A stretch of 64,000 nucleotides of DNA from Tridacna crocea. Its lineage: Eukaryota > Mollusca > Bivalvia > Cardiida > Cardiidae. Below, piece by piece: positions 30,725-40,892 of this stretch. Numbering within the stretch: position 1 is the first letter of the stretch; each line of letters opens with the position of its first letter. The notes under the pieces are model-generated. The model was given only the letters and a program-made list of their open reading frames with translations. It did not search any database and was not told the origin of the DNA. Where the stretch lies: positions 996,501-1,060,500 of the forward strand of contig OX031072.1 of NCBI GenBank assembly GCA_943736015.1, in the 5' to 3' direction. A program made the position numbers and the translations under genes.

Positions 30725-30905
30725 GTCTGATCTCGGCGGCAGCTTTCTTGTCCATGCAGGCCCCAGATTTCACCATTGCTGGGGCAGGGTCTGAGGTTGC
30801 TTTCTCAAAGACATTTCAAAGAAATATCCAGCGTCTCGGGTGGGAATCGAACAAGGGGCCTTCATGTTGCGGGTCCTGTACAATGCCACTTTAACAGCTT
30901 AGGTG
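30725..30905 (-). mobile_element. tRNA-headed SINE
   Basis: The minus strand shows a B-box-like TTGTTCGATTCCCACC (about 30836-30851) and GTGGCATTGTACAGGACC upstream. The plus-strand body (GCAGCTTTCTTGTCC..) precedes it. The head is too decayed for a functional tRNA. Confidence 0.5.
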
Positions 30906-31027
30906 ATATAATTCCGGTCAGTGCATCTACGCGTGCGTTCTTGGCTTTCTCAAACTGACACAAATTTTTTATCAAGCTTACATAAATCAGAGGCGAGACG
31001 AAAAAGAAAATGCCAGAAAGAAAGTTT

Positions 31028-31105
31028 ACCCCAATCGAGTATCGAACCCGCAACCACTAGATTGCGGGACGTATACGCAAACCACTGAACTAGCTCGGGT
31101 GGGCC
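31028..31105 (-). mobile_element. tRNA-like SINE head
   Basis: The minus strand reads TAGTTCAGTGGTTTGCG (A box) and GGGTTCGATACTC (B box) at tRNA-like spacing. The acceptor stem does not pair. Confidence 0.55.
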
Positions 31106-31825
31106 TGGGACCAAAGGTACACAATCGTAAACTGCACATCTATAGATCGACCATGATACCCGTGTATTTTGATATTAATCAACACCGAGTGCTAGGCAAG
31201 TAGAGTTCGTACTTTTCTCTTATTCTGTAAATCATTACCTAAAATTGCTTTTTACCTACCGAAAATACGCATTTGTCATAATTCACCAGCGTAAGGTTAA
31301 GATTAAACAATGGAATCATGTCTAGATATTAAGCCCTTGATTAAACGACGTCAATTTTCCATCATTAGAATTCTGATTGGATGATTATATAGGTCAATCC
31401 CAGAATTCAAGCGAGCCAAATTTTCCGAACGATCTGATTGGACAACAATTGTTGTTATATATACCTTGGGGACAAAAAATAGTGAAATGAAAAAAGAAAA
31501 CTATAAACAAAACAATCACTATCAGTGATTTGTGATCATAAAAGTTTTAATATAAGCACTGTAGATCACAAAATGATTCTTACATAAGTGTTTTTTCAAG
31601 ACGGGAATCGCAATTTTTAGGTCGATTTCGTGAGAAACTATAGATTTTCTTCCCTGTAACTTGACGCCAGGATTCTGAAGGCGACATTGTGAATTAATCA
31701 TTCATACAGCCGCTCTTCTTTTAGTACCTTACAGACAATTTACTTTACGTCATTTTCACATTCATCTCCGTTCAGACTCTTCCTAGATCGGGGTCTGCAT
31801 GCACAAAGTAGAAAATGTTCTATTT
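31106..31825. other. No gene recognised
   Basis: Two ATTGG motifs with TATA-like tracts (31376-31391 and 31437-31463) look promoter-like but no open frame follows. Confidence 0.4.
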
Positions 31826-32043
31826 TTAACCCTTTACCAAACAATCCCTGGTCTTAACGATCCTGAGATAGAAGCCTTTTGAAAACATTTTGGGGAAAGG
31901 AGAAAAATGCTGGTAATTTCTCCTTTTCCCAAAATGTTTTCTACCCTCCGAGGAAGAAATTTCAGTTTTTGAGTTACGTTTGTCGTCTGCAAGTTCTTTG
32001 AATTTGAACCAGTCTAAAAAATTGTCGTTTGGTAAAGAGTTAA
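31826..32043 (-). mobile_element. Family A MITE with trimmed hairpin
   Basis: TTAA at 31826 and 32040. The stem pairs up to ATGCTGGTAATTTCTCC, so about 8 bp of the right arm near the centre are missing. Confidence 0.88.
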
Positions 32044-32236
32044 GACCATCGAATGCTGGTGATTTTTCAGAGAAACGTGGTGCTTTTCAAGAAAAATGTG
32101 TTGCTTTACCAGTGAAAAATCTCGGTCCAAAAAGAGGAAAAAATGTCATTAAACACGTGGAAAGGGTTACCTGCTATTCTGAAATTAGATTTCTTTCTTT
32201 TTTTGTATGATCAACAAGAATCCAATGTTGAACTCT

Positions 32237-32310
32237 TATCCAGATGAAGTAATTTTAGTCTGCTTCAATTCGGAAGAACTTGCAGACGACAAATTTAGAC
32301 TGGGCAAAAA
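32237..32310. mobile_element. Family A arm fragment
   Basis: TTTTAGTCTGCTTCAATTCG and GAACTTGCAGACGACAAAT match the long arm only. Confidence 0.5.
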
Positions 32311-32328
32311 GGTGGAATTTTTGTTTGT

Positions 32329-32560
32329 TAATTCACCCTTTACCACTAAATGACGGCTTTTAACACCATTGAGGAAGAAACCTTTTGAAAACAATGTTGG
32401 AAAAGGAAAAAATGCTGGTAACCAGCATTTTCTCCTTTTCACACATTGTTTTATATCCTATCAAGGTCAAATTCCGTTATTGGAGTCACATTGACATGGT
32501 CGTCTGCAAATGTTTTCAATTCGGACAAGACTAAAATTTTGTTGTCTGATATAGAGTTAA
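32329..32560 (-). mobile_element. Family A MITE
   Basis: TTCACCCTTTACCACTAAAT to GTCTGATATAGAGTTAA. The hairpin at about 32386-32453 has several stem mismatches. Confidence 0.85.
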
Positions 32561-32594
32561 GGAAAAAAACACCATGGCAAATGAAGGAAGTCCT

Positions 32595-32684
32595 CGTTTG
32601 AGCATTTTTTCCTTTTCCACGGTGTTTTCCAACGCTTTCAACCTCAGAGCCGTAAAAACCAGAGCTTATCTGGGCTAGGGTGAA
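32595..32684 (+). mobile_element. Family A right half
   Basis: GAGCATTTTTTCCTTTTCCA, then CAGAGCCGTAAAAACCAGAG. The left half is absent. Confidence 0.6.
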
Positions 32685-32789
32685 TGTAAAGAAACAATGT
32701 CACAACCTATCAGATCTCAAGTTCTTTATCTTGAATCCCTTCTCTCACTTAACATGTAAATTGACAAAATGAATTCGACTCGAAATATT

Positions 32790-32884
32790 GAAATTTGTCA
32801 TTTGAATGGTAGAAAACATTGTGACAAAAGGGGAAAATGCTGGTTCCCGCAATGTTTTAAAAAGGCTATTTTCTCCGGGATATT
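32790..32884 (+). mobile_element. Family A MITE, collapsed
   Basis: GGGGAAAATGCTGGTTCCCGCAATG: most of the right stem is missing. It is cut by the following GACGGACAGAC tract. Confidence 0.65.
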
Positions 32885-33005
32885 GAAACAGACGGACAGA
32901 CAGACAGACGGACGGACAGACGGACAGACAATGGCGATTCCAGAATACCCCCTCCACTACGTTGTGTGTGTGTGTGTGTGTGGGGGGGGGGGGGTTATGA
33001 TAAAG
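32884..33005. mobile_element. Helitron-like 3' end with tandem tract and GT expansion
   Basis: A (GACGGACA)n tract is followed by CCCCCTCCACTACGTTG, a (TG)n run, then a G run and GTTATGAT. It has the same order as the ends at 17.5, 23.3 and 40.25 kb, but the hairpin is interrupted by the GT repeat. Confidence 0.5.
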
Positions 33006-33510
33006 ACTCGAGTTTAGATTGATTGGCGATTACGTACCGTGGTTCGAAAGCAAACCAAAGTCAATCTATTTAAATTCATATTACATATATCCAGATCATG
33101 GCCATTTTCTCGCTCGGGGACCTTCAAATTGAAAATGTGTTTATCTCAAATAATAATGTTGCTATGAGACATTAATATAAATCTTGGAAGCATCATGGTT
33201 TTGGAGGAAAAATTACAGACTGGGTTTCCTGCCAAATACGTAATATTCTGGAAACACCAAAATTGGTTCTATTACTCCAAAATTTTCTGTTTAAAAATTA
33301 GCAGAAATACTTGTGTCCCGGATTTTTATTTATAATAATTGCACGTTGGAAACCAGACCGGTCTTATAGCTGAACAAAACAAAATCTAGTGTATAATTAG
33401 CCAAACAACTAAGCGTGATTCAATAATATTTTGGGAATTCCAGCCAAAAAATTGGGATTCTTTCACGTCCTGGTCCCATATTCGGCTCCAAAGTTTCAGG
33501 GAGACAATCC
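33006..33510. other. No feature recognised
   Basis: AT-rich sequence without recognisable repeats or coding signal. Confidence 0.45.
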
Positions 33511-33736
33511 TTAATCCTTTACCACAAGGCGAAATTTTAGACCCAATCAAACAGAAAGCATTTTGCAGATGAAAATTTCATAGTGGCTCACATGACGCAA
33601 TTTTCCTTTGATACGGTTGAAAACTTTGTGGGAAAAGGAGAAAATGCTGGTTACCAGCATTTTCTCCTTTTCCCACAATGTTTTCGAAGGGCTTCTTCCT
33701 CAGGGGCGAAGTCTTCATTGTGTGGTAAACGGTTAA
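33511..33736 (+). mobile_element. Family A MITE, complete
   Basis: TTAATCCTTTACCACAAGGC to GTGTGGTAAACGGTTAA. The hairpin is at about 33618-33685. Confidence 0.92.
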
Positions 33737-33789
33737 ATGGCAGTCCCAATCTGTTGTAAGAAAGATACCAAGCCTGCTAGATCGATGTA

Positions 33790-33862
33790 GTGTCCGTGCT
33801 CGTGAGGTAGAGCGCCAGCCTCGCAACCATAAGGTCCTGAGCTCGATACCTGAGAGCGGGGT
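33790..33862 (+). mobile_element. tRNA-like SINE head
   Basis: GTGAGGTAGAGCGCCAGCCT (A-box region) and GAGCTCGATACCTGAGAGC (B-box region). No conserved body was found downstream. Confidence 0.45.
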
Positions 33863-33909
33863 GCTAAATTTTGAATTGTTCATTGGACCACACATTTGTC
33901 TCGAGTACT

Positions 33910-34271
33910 GGGCCTGTATTCACCAACCAATCTTAACCCTTTACCCCATAGGGCATTTCTATGGTACCTCTAATTGACCCTAAATAACAGCAAGAATGAA
34001 GCCGTTTTTTATGGGTATATGACACCTTTTGATTGCATAGAAAACATTGTGGCAAAAGGTGAAATTGCTCGTTACGAGCAATTTCACCTTTTGCCACAAT
34101 GTTTTCCAAAGGCTCCTACAAGTAATGCGTACAAATGAGTATCTATGGAGTAAAGGGTTAAGAATATTCTTTGTCTTATTCTCCAGAATTTTCAACATTT
34201 ATAAGTAACCCAAATGTAGAAAACCTTGAAGAATAAGAATATTCCCAAGAATGATTGGTGAATACAGGCCC
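33910..34271. mobile_element. Inverted-repeat MITE (family H) split by family E
   Basis: GGGCCTGTATTCACCAACCA at the left pairs with TGATTGGTGAATACAGGCCC at the right. Inside, AAGAATATTCTTTGTCTTAT and GAATAAGAATATTC also pair. Without the insert the element is about 135 bp. Its TTAA (CCAATCTTAAGAATATTC) hosts the E element. Confidence 0.85.
33933..34161 (+). mobile_element. Family E hairpin MITE, complete, nested
   Basis: TTAA at 33933-33936 and 34158-34161. The hairpin at 34040-34106 is a perfect palindrome with the GCTCGTTACGAGC centre. The inverted ends CCCTTTACCCCATAG and CTATGGAGTAAAGGG are complementary with few mismatches. Confidence 0.93.
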
Positions 34272-34489
34272 TGGTGTAGTTTCCAAGAAGCAAAGTCAAG
34301 ACAAATTAAGTACAGGTTGCAAGAATTTGTTTCTCATTCGTTGTAAAATCAGTATGCTTGCACCAAAATAAGCAGTCAACATACATGGTACGTGATACTT
34401 GCATGTGGGTCGTAAGTTCGAACCAAAGCTTGATCAAAATCTCTCGAGGATTAATTCTAGTCATTTAGCTAGAACTCACTTCTATGTTT

Positions 34490-34580
34490 CCGTAAAGCTG
34501 AGCCTAGCGGATCAGTCAGTAACTTACTGGACTTCAAAAACACGGGTCGTTGGTTCGATTTCAAACTCTGCCATTCTTTG
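34490..34580 (+). mobile_element. Possible tRNA-like SINE head
   Basis: GGATCAGTCAGTAACTTACT and GTTGGTTCGATTTCAAACTC give an A/B-box-like pair. The match is weak. Confidence 0.35.
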
Positions 34581-34593
34581 ACGATTGATTCTG

Positions 34594-34821
34594 TTAATCC
34601 TTTACTAAACGACAAAAATTTTAGACTGATCCAAATCAAAAGCACTTGCAGACAACAAAATAAACGCATCTCAAAAATTGATATTTTTCCAGGAGGGTAG
34701 AAAATATTGTGGGAAAAGGAGAAAATGCTGGTTACCAGCATTTTCTCCTTTTCCAACAATGTTTTCTAAAGGCTTCTTTCTCAGGGTCGTCAAAAGTAGG
34801 GATTGTGTGGTAACGGGTTAA
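34594..34821 (+). mobile_element. Family A MITE, complete
   Basis: TTAA at 34594 and 34818. The hairpin at about 34699-34765 has two stem mismatches (AATATTG, CCAACAATG). Confidence 0.92.
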
Positions 34822-35061
34822 TGTGGAAAAACAGCAAATGGTCGAAAGAGTGCTGGGCATGGTATTGATATAGAGAAACACCAGAGATGCACGGATAGGT
34901 GTACTGGTCAACGTGATTTAATTGAAATGCTAATAAATATGGCGAGAAAATCGAGTAGCCAAGTAGGCAAATATTTTCAGACTTCTTAAGGTTGTTTTAA
35001 TGATTATCATTTGGGAATTCAGGAAAAACCTTTGCGTGAGAGAAACCCAGCCTTCAAATGT

Positions 35062-35294
35062 GGACTCTTTACTAACCGAAAAAAAAAAAATATATAGACT
35101 AGACCTATTGAAAACATTTATAAACGAAAAAAAAAAATGTACTTAAATGATAAGGTCGGCTATGAAAAATTTGAAAACATCGTGGGAAAAGGAGAAAATG
35201 CTGGTTACCAGCATTTTCTCCTTTTTCCACGATGTTTTCCAAGGTTTTTTCCCTGGGGTTTACTAGGACTAAGGACTGTTTGGCAAAGGATTCA
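35062..35294 (+). mobile_element. Family A MITE
   Basis: The ends are worn (GACTCTTTACTAACC / GGCAAAGGATTCAG) and A runs have expanded in the left arm. The hairpin at about 35171-35238 has a matched change, CATCGTGGG with CCACGATG. Confidence 0.85.
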
Positions 35295-35639
35295 GAACGA
35301 TGGTGCCACACGAAAGATTGCGTTCGTAACAGACCTGGCATTCATGAATATTCGAATATGTTCGAATAATGGATAAGCCGTGCTGTTGTGAAACCAGACA
35401 TAAGTACTAGTTTCAACCTATTGTTTGTTTCTGTGTGTGTGTGTTTGTTTATTTGTGCGTTTGTTTCCTTTTTTCTATCTCAATAAATATTAGACAGATT
35501 CATTCCTATGTCTATCACTTGGTAAATTTCTATTTTCTACAAGTTAATCTTGTTTTCTTTTTCCGTAATGTCTCCCACATTTTAGAAACAATTGCATGTT
35601 GTTTGTCCTGTTTTGTTTAACGATGCGTTCAACAATATT

Positions 35640-36460
35640 TCGATCATATCACAAGGACATATTTTACTGGGTTTTGCCAGAATTCGGCCTCGGGCCTTGG
35701 GGTGCATTGTCCGAGGAGACTTCTTTGGCAGCAGAGCACACAGTTAGCATCTGGAGTAGAAGTCAAGATTGACATATGGAACCATTCGGAATAATACGAC
35801 AATAAAGAAGCTATCTGTAAACAGAAACAAAGATTATTAATCTTCGATAGGTTTCGTCAAAACTCAATCATAGGCTCTGCAGTACTTTGTCCAAGGACAT
35901 CTGCATGGCACCAGTGTTCTCTTTTGACCCTTGGATTTTAAAATTGAAAAGTTGAAAGCACCCAGGAGCAATAGAGGATCCATTAGGAAGACTTCGGCAA
36001 TCAACAAAGCTTTCTATAAATAGAACCAAACATTATCATTTTTATATGGGTTTTGTCAGAATTCAACATTGGGTTCTGCAGTATATTGGTCAAGGACCCT
36101 TCACTAGTACCAAAGTACTCTAATTCTGGGAAAGAACACACGATTTATAAATTTTGAATTCGATGCCCTAAGCACTCGGGGAGCCATCAAGGAAGCTATC
36201 TATAAGTAAAATTAATCATTGTTCATCATGTTTATATTGGTTTCATGAATTCAACCATGGACTATGCAGTTAATTGCCCAAGATCATCTCCTTGGCACTA
36301 GAGTACATAGTCTAACGTTACATCTGGGATAGCACTGAAGAGTTACAAACTGAAAAGTAAGCGCATAAAGCCTTAAGCACTCAAGAGCTATAAAGGACCC
36401 ATTCGGAACACTTCGCCAATCATAAAGCTGTCTATAAATAGGATCAAACAATATTCATCA
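35640..36460. repeat. Degenerate ~190-bp tandem repeat, four units
   Basis: GGGTTTTGCCAGAATTCGGC (35669), GGTTTCGTCAAAACTCAATC (35851), GGGTTTTGTCAGAATTCAAC (36048) and GGTTTCATGAATTCAACC (36239) start successive units. Each continues with TCTGCAGTA..TTG..CAAGGAC, TTGGCACTAG.GT and AAGCTATCTATAAATAGA. Confidence 0.8.
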
Positions 36461-36586
36461 TATAAAGTACGGAAACAAACATTACAAAAGAGCTAAACGA
36501 CAACAAAATGTCGCCCACAAAAAATTATCTCAAGAAATATTATCGTCATTTCGCAACACTCCTATAATCCTTTCGGCAATTTGCGC

Positions 36587-36799
36587 TTTATTTACTCTTT
36601 AATAGAATCACGAGTTTTAACGACGCTAAAATGGAAGCCTTTTGAAAATGCATCGTGGGAAAAGGAGAAAATGCTGGTAACCAGCATTTTCTCCTTTTCC
36701 CACAATGCCTTCTACCCTACCAGAAGACCGAATTCCACCATCTCAGATGCATTTTATTTGTCGCCTCCAAACAATTTTTGTCGTTTGGTGAAGAGTTGA
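36587..36799 (-). mobile_element. Family A MITE
   Basis: Left terminus replaced; ACGAGTTTTAACGACGC onward is normal. The hairpin at about 36644-36711 has a CATCGTGGG / CCCACAATG mismatch. It ends GTTTGGTGAAGAGTTGAG. Confidence 0.85.
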
Positions 36800-36875
36800 G
36801 GCATTAAACGGCCCATATGTAATACAAGTTACGACAAAGAGTACATTTCAATGCAAGGAAAATTTTATTGAATAT

Positions 36876-37006
36876 CAAGGGGAAAACATTACTGGAAAAA
36901 GGAGTAATTGCTTGTAAACATCAATTGTTCCTTTTCCTGCGATGTTTTTAAAAACTGAAATACACAAATATGTGGAAAAAATGTTGTCATGGTGACGGGT
37001 TAAACT
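36876..37006 (+). mobile_element. Family A-like remnant with altered hairpin
   Basis: GAAAACATTACTGGAAAAAG pairs with CTTTTCCTGCGATGTTTT around AATTGCTTGTAAACATCAATT. It ends CATGGTGACGGGTTAA. A 123-codon minus-strand frame crosses it and is not credible as a gene. Confidence 0.65.
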
Positions 37007-37245
37007 TGTCACGATTAACTCAAACAAATGAGATAATAAGCGGAAAAAAATTGAATAAACGGTGTTACATGAGAATGCCGTCCCTATGCTTGTTAGTCGA
37101 GTTTCACAGCACGCCATCTTGACATGGCAGAATGTAACCTTATTATAAACCTCCTCTCCATTCGTAATGTACGTATGAGATTCAGTAAGCGCCTTCTTTA
37201 AATGACGAAGCTTAATTATGTTACATAAATCATCTCCATTTGACA

Positions 37246-37582
37246 CGCATTATCTCCCGCTAGATGGCATTCTACAAATACTCATCTATCTAATTTGGGC
37301 ATCCTGGGTACAGAACCGGAGCACATTTCTACGCGACAAACGTTACTTTGAATTTCAAACTAAAATAAACGTTTACTCAATAAAACGTACCTCGGGTGAT
37401 TCACTCAGCTATGATCAGTAGTTTAGAGAAATCTGGAGCTAAAACAGGTCTGATTTTTCCTCAAACGTATTTTCTCCATTGCTACTTTATAGCGCATATT
37501 ACTACAATCTCCCCGATATCGGAGATAGTGATGCGTCATATAAGACAGGTCGAATCTTCGAAAATATGACATGCGCAGACAA
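37246..37582 (+). mobile_element. Family F element, near complete
   Basis: ATTATCTCCCGCTAGATGGC to GACATGCGCAGACAACG, uninterrupted. It serves as the reference for the nested copies at 11.4 and 45 kb. Confidence 0.88.
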
Positions 37583-37953
37583 CGATTTGACAATCAAAGT
37601 GAGAAGCAGTCGGTGCCATCTTGGTCCATTGATTTAAAATAAGTATTATCGTACTACTTTAACCGAGTCACTTTTTCCTCTTTTTTTTTCGTTTTTGGAA
37701 TTAACATTTATAAATCTAAAACCACACTATTCTCATTATAAAGGGAGATAATAGTGACCACCTTTTTCAGGAAACTAAGCAAATGATCAGTGAATAATTT
37801 CAAGAGAGACATCAAAGGAATTTCTGGTCGGTTTAGAAATGTGCAAAAATATGATATCAGTATAAATCCTTATTTATCAACAAATAAATTTTTTTATTCC
37901 ATATTGCACTAGAAGCGTTCGGATGATAATATCCTATTTTTGACCCGTAGAAA
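37583..37953. other. No feature recognised
   Basis: AT-rich, nothing identified. Confidence 0.45.
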
Positions 37954-38169
37954 TTAACCCTTTCCCAAACGACAAATTTTGGACTCTTCCAAACTGAAAG
38001 AGTTTGCAGACGACAATTTTAGATTTTAAGAAAATGGCAAAAAGTTCTCAAAAAGGGTAGAAAACACTGTGGGAAAAGGAGAAATTGCTCGTTACGAGCA
38101 ATTTCTCCTTTTCCCACAGTATTTTCAAAAGATCTTTACTGCAGACACGCAAAAACTAGAGCTGGTTAA
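37954..38169 (+). mobile_element. Family A/E hybrid MITE
   Basis: TTAA at 37954 and 38166. The arms and outer stem are family A (GTGGGAAAAGGAG). The hairpin centre is family E (AAATTGCTCGTTACGAGCAA). The stem remains paired, with a further matched change CACTGTGGG / CCCACAGT. Confidence 0.9.
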
Positions 38170-38256
38170 GTACAGTTTTATTCGTTTTATGTTACTGCTT
38201 TTGCCTTATTATTTCTTGACATGTTTACAGTGAATGAAAGGTAAGAATTGAAAAGT

Positions 38257-38476
38257 TTAACTTAACCAAAAGATCAAAATTTAGACTTGGTCAAATAGAA
38301 AGCATATGAAAACGACATAGTACATGTTGCTAAAATGACAAAGTACGTATCTGATAGCGCGGAAAACATTGTGGAAAAAATACTGATTACGAGTATTTTC
38401 TCCCTTTTCCACTATTTTTGGAAAACCCGTCCAAAACAGGGTTTTTGAAACTTGGAATTGTGCGGTAAAAGATTAA
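38257..38476 (+). mobile_element. Family A MITE, diverged
   Basis: TTAA at 38257-38260 or 38262-38265 and at 38473-38476. The centre is altered to GATTACGAG and the stem is partly lost. It shares its right TTAA with the next copy. Confidence 0.78.
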
Positions 38477-38701
38477 CCCTTTACCAAACGGCAAAATTTT
38501 AGACTGATCCAAATTGAAAGCATTTGCAGACGACAAAATTAATGCGAGTCAAAAATTGAAATTTGCCGCCAGCGGAGTAGAAAACATTGTGGGAAAAGGA
38601 GAAAATGCTGGTTACCAGCATTTTCTCCTTTTCCCACAATGTTTTCAAAAGGCTTCTTTCCCGGGGTCGTAAAAACTAGAGATTGTTTGGTAAAGGGTTA
38701 A
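38473..38701 (+). mobile_element. Family A MITE, near-consensus copy
   Basis: TTAA at 38473-38476 and 38698-38701. The perfect 67-nt palindrome lies at 38580-38646. The ends CCCTTTACCAAACGGC and GTTTGGTAAAGGG are complementary for 13 bp. It is a good reference for the family. Confidence 0.95.
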
Positions 38702-38889
38702 AGCTTTGATGCTCTGAAAAGCCTCTAGTATCTCCTAGCGTGTTTAACACCGATAAATCATAGAAACACGGACTATTGCATGCTATAAAGGTAATAACCA
38801 TTTTATCACCTTGTCACGTTGTTTTCAATCAAATGGAATGCAGATAGTGATCACACTTCAAATATGCTCCAGTTTTGTGACATTTGTAA

Positions 38890-39104
38890 TATCAACGGGA
38901 CCTGACTCACTCAGTGATATAGTATAGGAATGGTGACCTTCAGGTCCCGAGGTCGAGCCTCATTGGATCCACTTGGCTTTTCGCGGAAGTGTCCTTCGGC
39001 AAGACACTTCCGAGTCCTAGCTTAGTACTGGTGAAACCCAGGAAAAACATGAATATGTTAACTGTCATAGTGATATGACTGAAATGATGATGACGGGGGA
39101 GTGA
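38890..39104 (+). mobile_element. SINE-like element
   Basis: A tRNA-like start (ACTCACTCAGTGATATAG, GAGGTCGAGCCTC) is followed by TTCGGCAAGACACTTCCGAG and CTTAGTACTGGTGAAACCCA. It ends in the CAAC/CAAT repeat, matching the order at 14.1 kb. Confidence 0.6.
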
Positions 39105-39296
39105 AAACACCAACCAACCAATCAGTCAGTCAATCAGTCAGTCAACCAACCAACCAACCAACCAAACAACCAACCTACCAAGTAACAAATCAGTTAATCA
39201 ACCAACCAATCAATCAGTCAATCAACCAACCAACCAGCCAATCAACCAACCAACTAGCCAGCCAATCAATCAATCGATCGATCGATCGATCAATCA

Positions 39297-39329
<33 letters not shown>

Positions 39330-39340
39330 CCGAAATACCA
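39105..39340. repeat. Tetranucleotide repeat (CAAC/CAAT/CAGT)n
   Basis: Over 200 bp of interspersed CAAC, CAAT, CAGT and CGAT tetramers. The open frame through it is a result of composition. Confidence 0.95.
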
Positions 39341-39524
39341 ATCGAAGTATCAAAGGCACGACATGTGGGTACATAAGTTAAGCTACTGTTGCTTTTTGCG
39401 TGGAAATTTTCAGTTGGACAAACGCCATACTTTTGTCAAATATATTTCTGGCAAACCGGAGTTTAATGTTTGGCTGTCCCTTTTGATAGTTAATACCTCG
39501 AGATTTCTTCGAAACTAGCCGTCA

Positions 39525-39750
39525 TCGAAGGCTGGCCTAAGCCGAAACTTTTTGTAAATGGTCAATTTTCTGCATGTCAAAGGACCGTTCTATCTCAGTA
39601 CCCGTTCCGTTGTTAGACAAAATAGACTTCATGAATACATACTAATGTGATGACTTGCAAGATATAAGACATCATAGATATTCATTAAGTCCTCTTTTTT
39701 TCCACAGAGAATGGCTCAAATACATTTCATGCATTATCAACGCTCAAAAC
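39525..39750. mobile_element. Family C element, 5' part missing
   Basis: AAGGCTGGCCTAAGCCGAAA (half palindrome) continues with CATGTCAAAGGACCGTTC and ends CCACAGAGAATGGCTCAAAT. Confidence 0.6.
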
Positions 39751-39821
39751 ACTATTGGCTTGAGAGTTCCATTTATGTTATTTAGCAAAATTAGAGTTAG
39801 AATTTGTTGAACAGCGAGACG

Positions 39822-39962
39822 TTAATCCCATGGCTGCTAAAGCGTGGTTTAATGACCTTTTGCGGACAGCGTAGATCAAGATCAGACTGCACAGAACGTG
39901 CAGTCTGATCTTGGATCTACACTGTCCGATAAGATGATACTATTCCCAGAAATAACTAGAGC
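39822..39962 (+). mobile_element. Family B MITE, 3' arm truncated
   Basis: TTAATCCCATGGCTGCTAAA, perfect palindrome at 39864-39929, then cut after CCCAGAAATAAC. Confidence 0.8.
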
Positions 39963-40004
39963 TGTAACTGATTGTGACTTAATGCCCCCACCACCGCTTT
40001 CACA

Positions 40005-40262
40005 GAAAAAAAAGTGTCAAGTTCAAGGGGAGGTAAACCCTCAACCAGGAGTCGTTGATACTTGAAAATTGCATCTTGTAAACCTTCAATATATGATCAA
40101 TATATGTGCAAAGTTTCAATACAATTGAACGAAAAATGTAGTCCTGAGGAGTTTGCGACACAAAAGTACTATTATTTTGTACAATGGTGGACACACGGAC
40201 GGATACACGGACAGATAGGCTGATGCTAGTATACCCTCGAAAACATTCGTTTTGTGAGGGTA
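40005..40262. mobile_element. Helitron-like element, short
   Basis: AGTTCAAGGGGAGGTAAACC near the start. A GGACACACGGACGGATACAC tract near 40192 precedes TACCCTCGAAAACA..TTTTGTGAGGGTATAAT (40231-40264), a terminal hairpin. Confidence 0.55.
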
Positions 40263-40507
40263 TAATTAGTTTGAAATAGGAAAAACTGACACTATTTGTT
40301 GATCCTAATAGAACTGAAGCAATATGTCTCGTGTTTCAAAGACCAGGCCGTGATCCCAATGGAATTAAGGCCGTCGGAGTTAGTTTGATTCAACTTAATT
40401 CAAGGCCGCTATTTACTGGTGTACTTTTAAATAGAAGGTTTACGACCTTGACGCTGACAACTTTGGAAAAGCATTCGGCAGGAACTCTTTGAACCCAATC
40501 GGATAGC

Positions 40508-40813
40508 AGCCCACACAGCTCATTTGGTAGAGCGTAGTAGTCGTGAGCTGGATATTTCGGGTCACATGAAGGTGTGGCTTCGATTCCCACGACTGGCCAA
40601 ATAAAACTACTAATAGTCTTTCGGATGAGACGTTAAACCGAGGTCCCGTGTGACGGTGCTATACACCGAGCACGTTAAAGAACCGGGCGAAACTTAGGAT
40701 GGGTTTTGTCCTGTATCTGCACTATCTCCCGTAACAATACTAACAGCCGTCAGAGCGGCGACACCCATATGAGTAACCGGAAGCGACGATAAATCAACGC
40801 CAATTCAATCAAT
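40508..40813 (+). mobile_element. tRNA-derived SINE, complete-looking
   Basis: The head GCTCATTTGGTAGAGCGTAG (A box) and GGCTTCGATTCCCACG (B box) is followed by a central domain (CGGATGAGACGTTAAACCGA, GAGCACGTTAAAGAACC). I recognise that domain from many metazoan SINEs but cannot assign it to a superfamily. It ends AATTCAATCAAT. Confidence 0.75.
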
Positions 40814-40892
40814 GTCGGAAGGATAGCTCAATATATAGCATACGTGACTTGTGACCTAATAATTGCGAGTTCGATACCCGGTCGATGCCATT
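40814..40892 (+). mobile_element. tRNA-like fragment
   Basis: GGATAGCTCAATATATAGCA and GCGAGTTCGATACCCGGTCG give A and B boxes. It sits directly after the SINE tail. There is no proper anticodon stem, so it is not a functional tRNA. Confidence 0.55.

Noticed and set aside
31376..31463. Possible promoter with two ATTGG motifs and TATA-like tracts
   Set aside because: The ATTGG-to-TATA spacing is too short for the usual CCAAT/TATA arrangement, and no gene follows.
36875..37246. 123-codon minus-strand frame
   Set aside because: It runs through a family A remnant at one end and the border of an F element at the other. No domain is visible; an exon cannot be excluded but is not supported.
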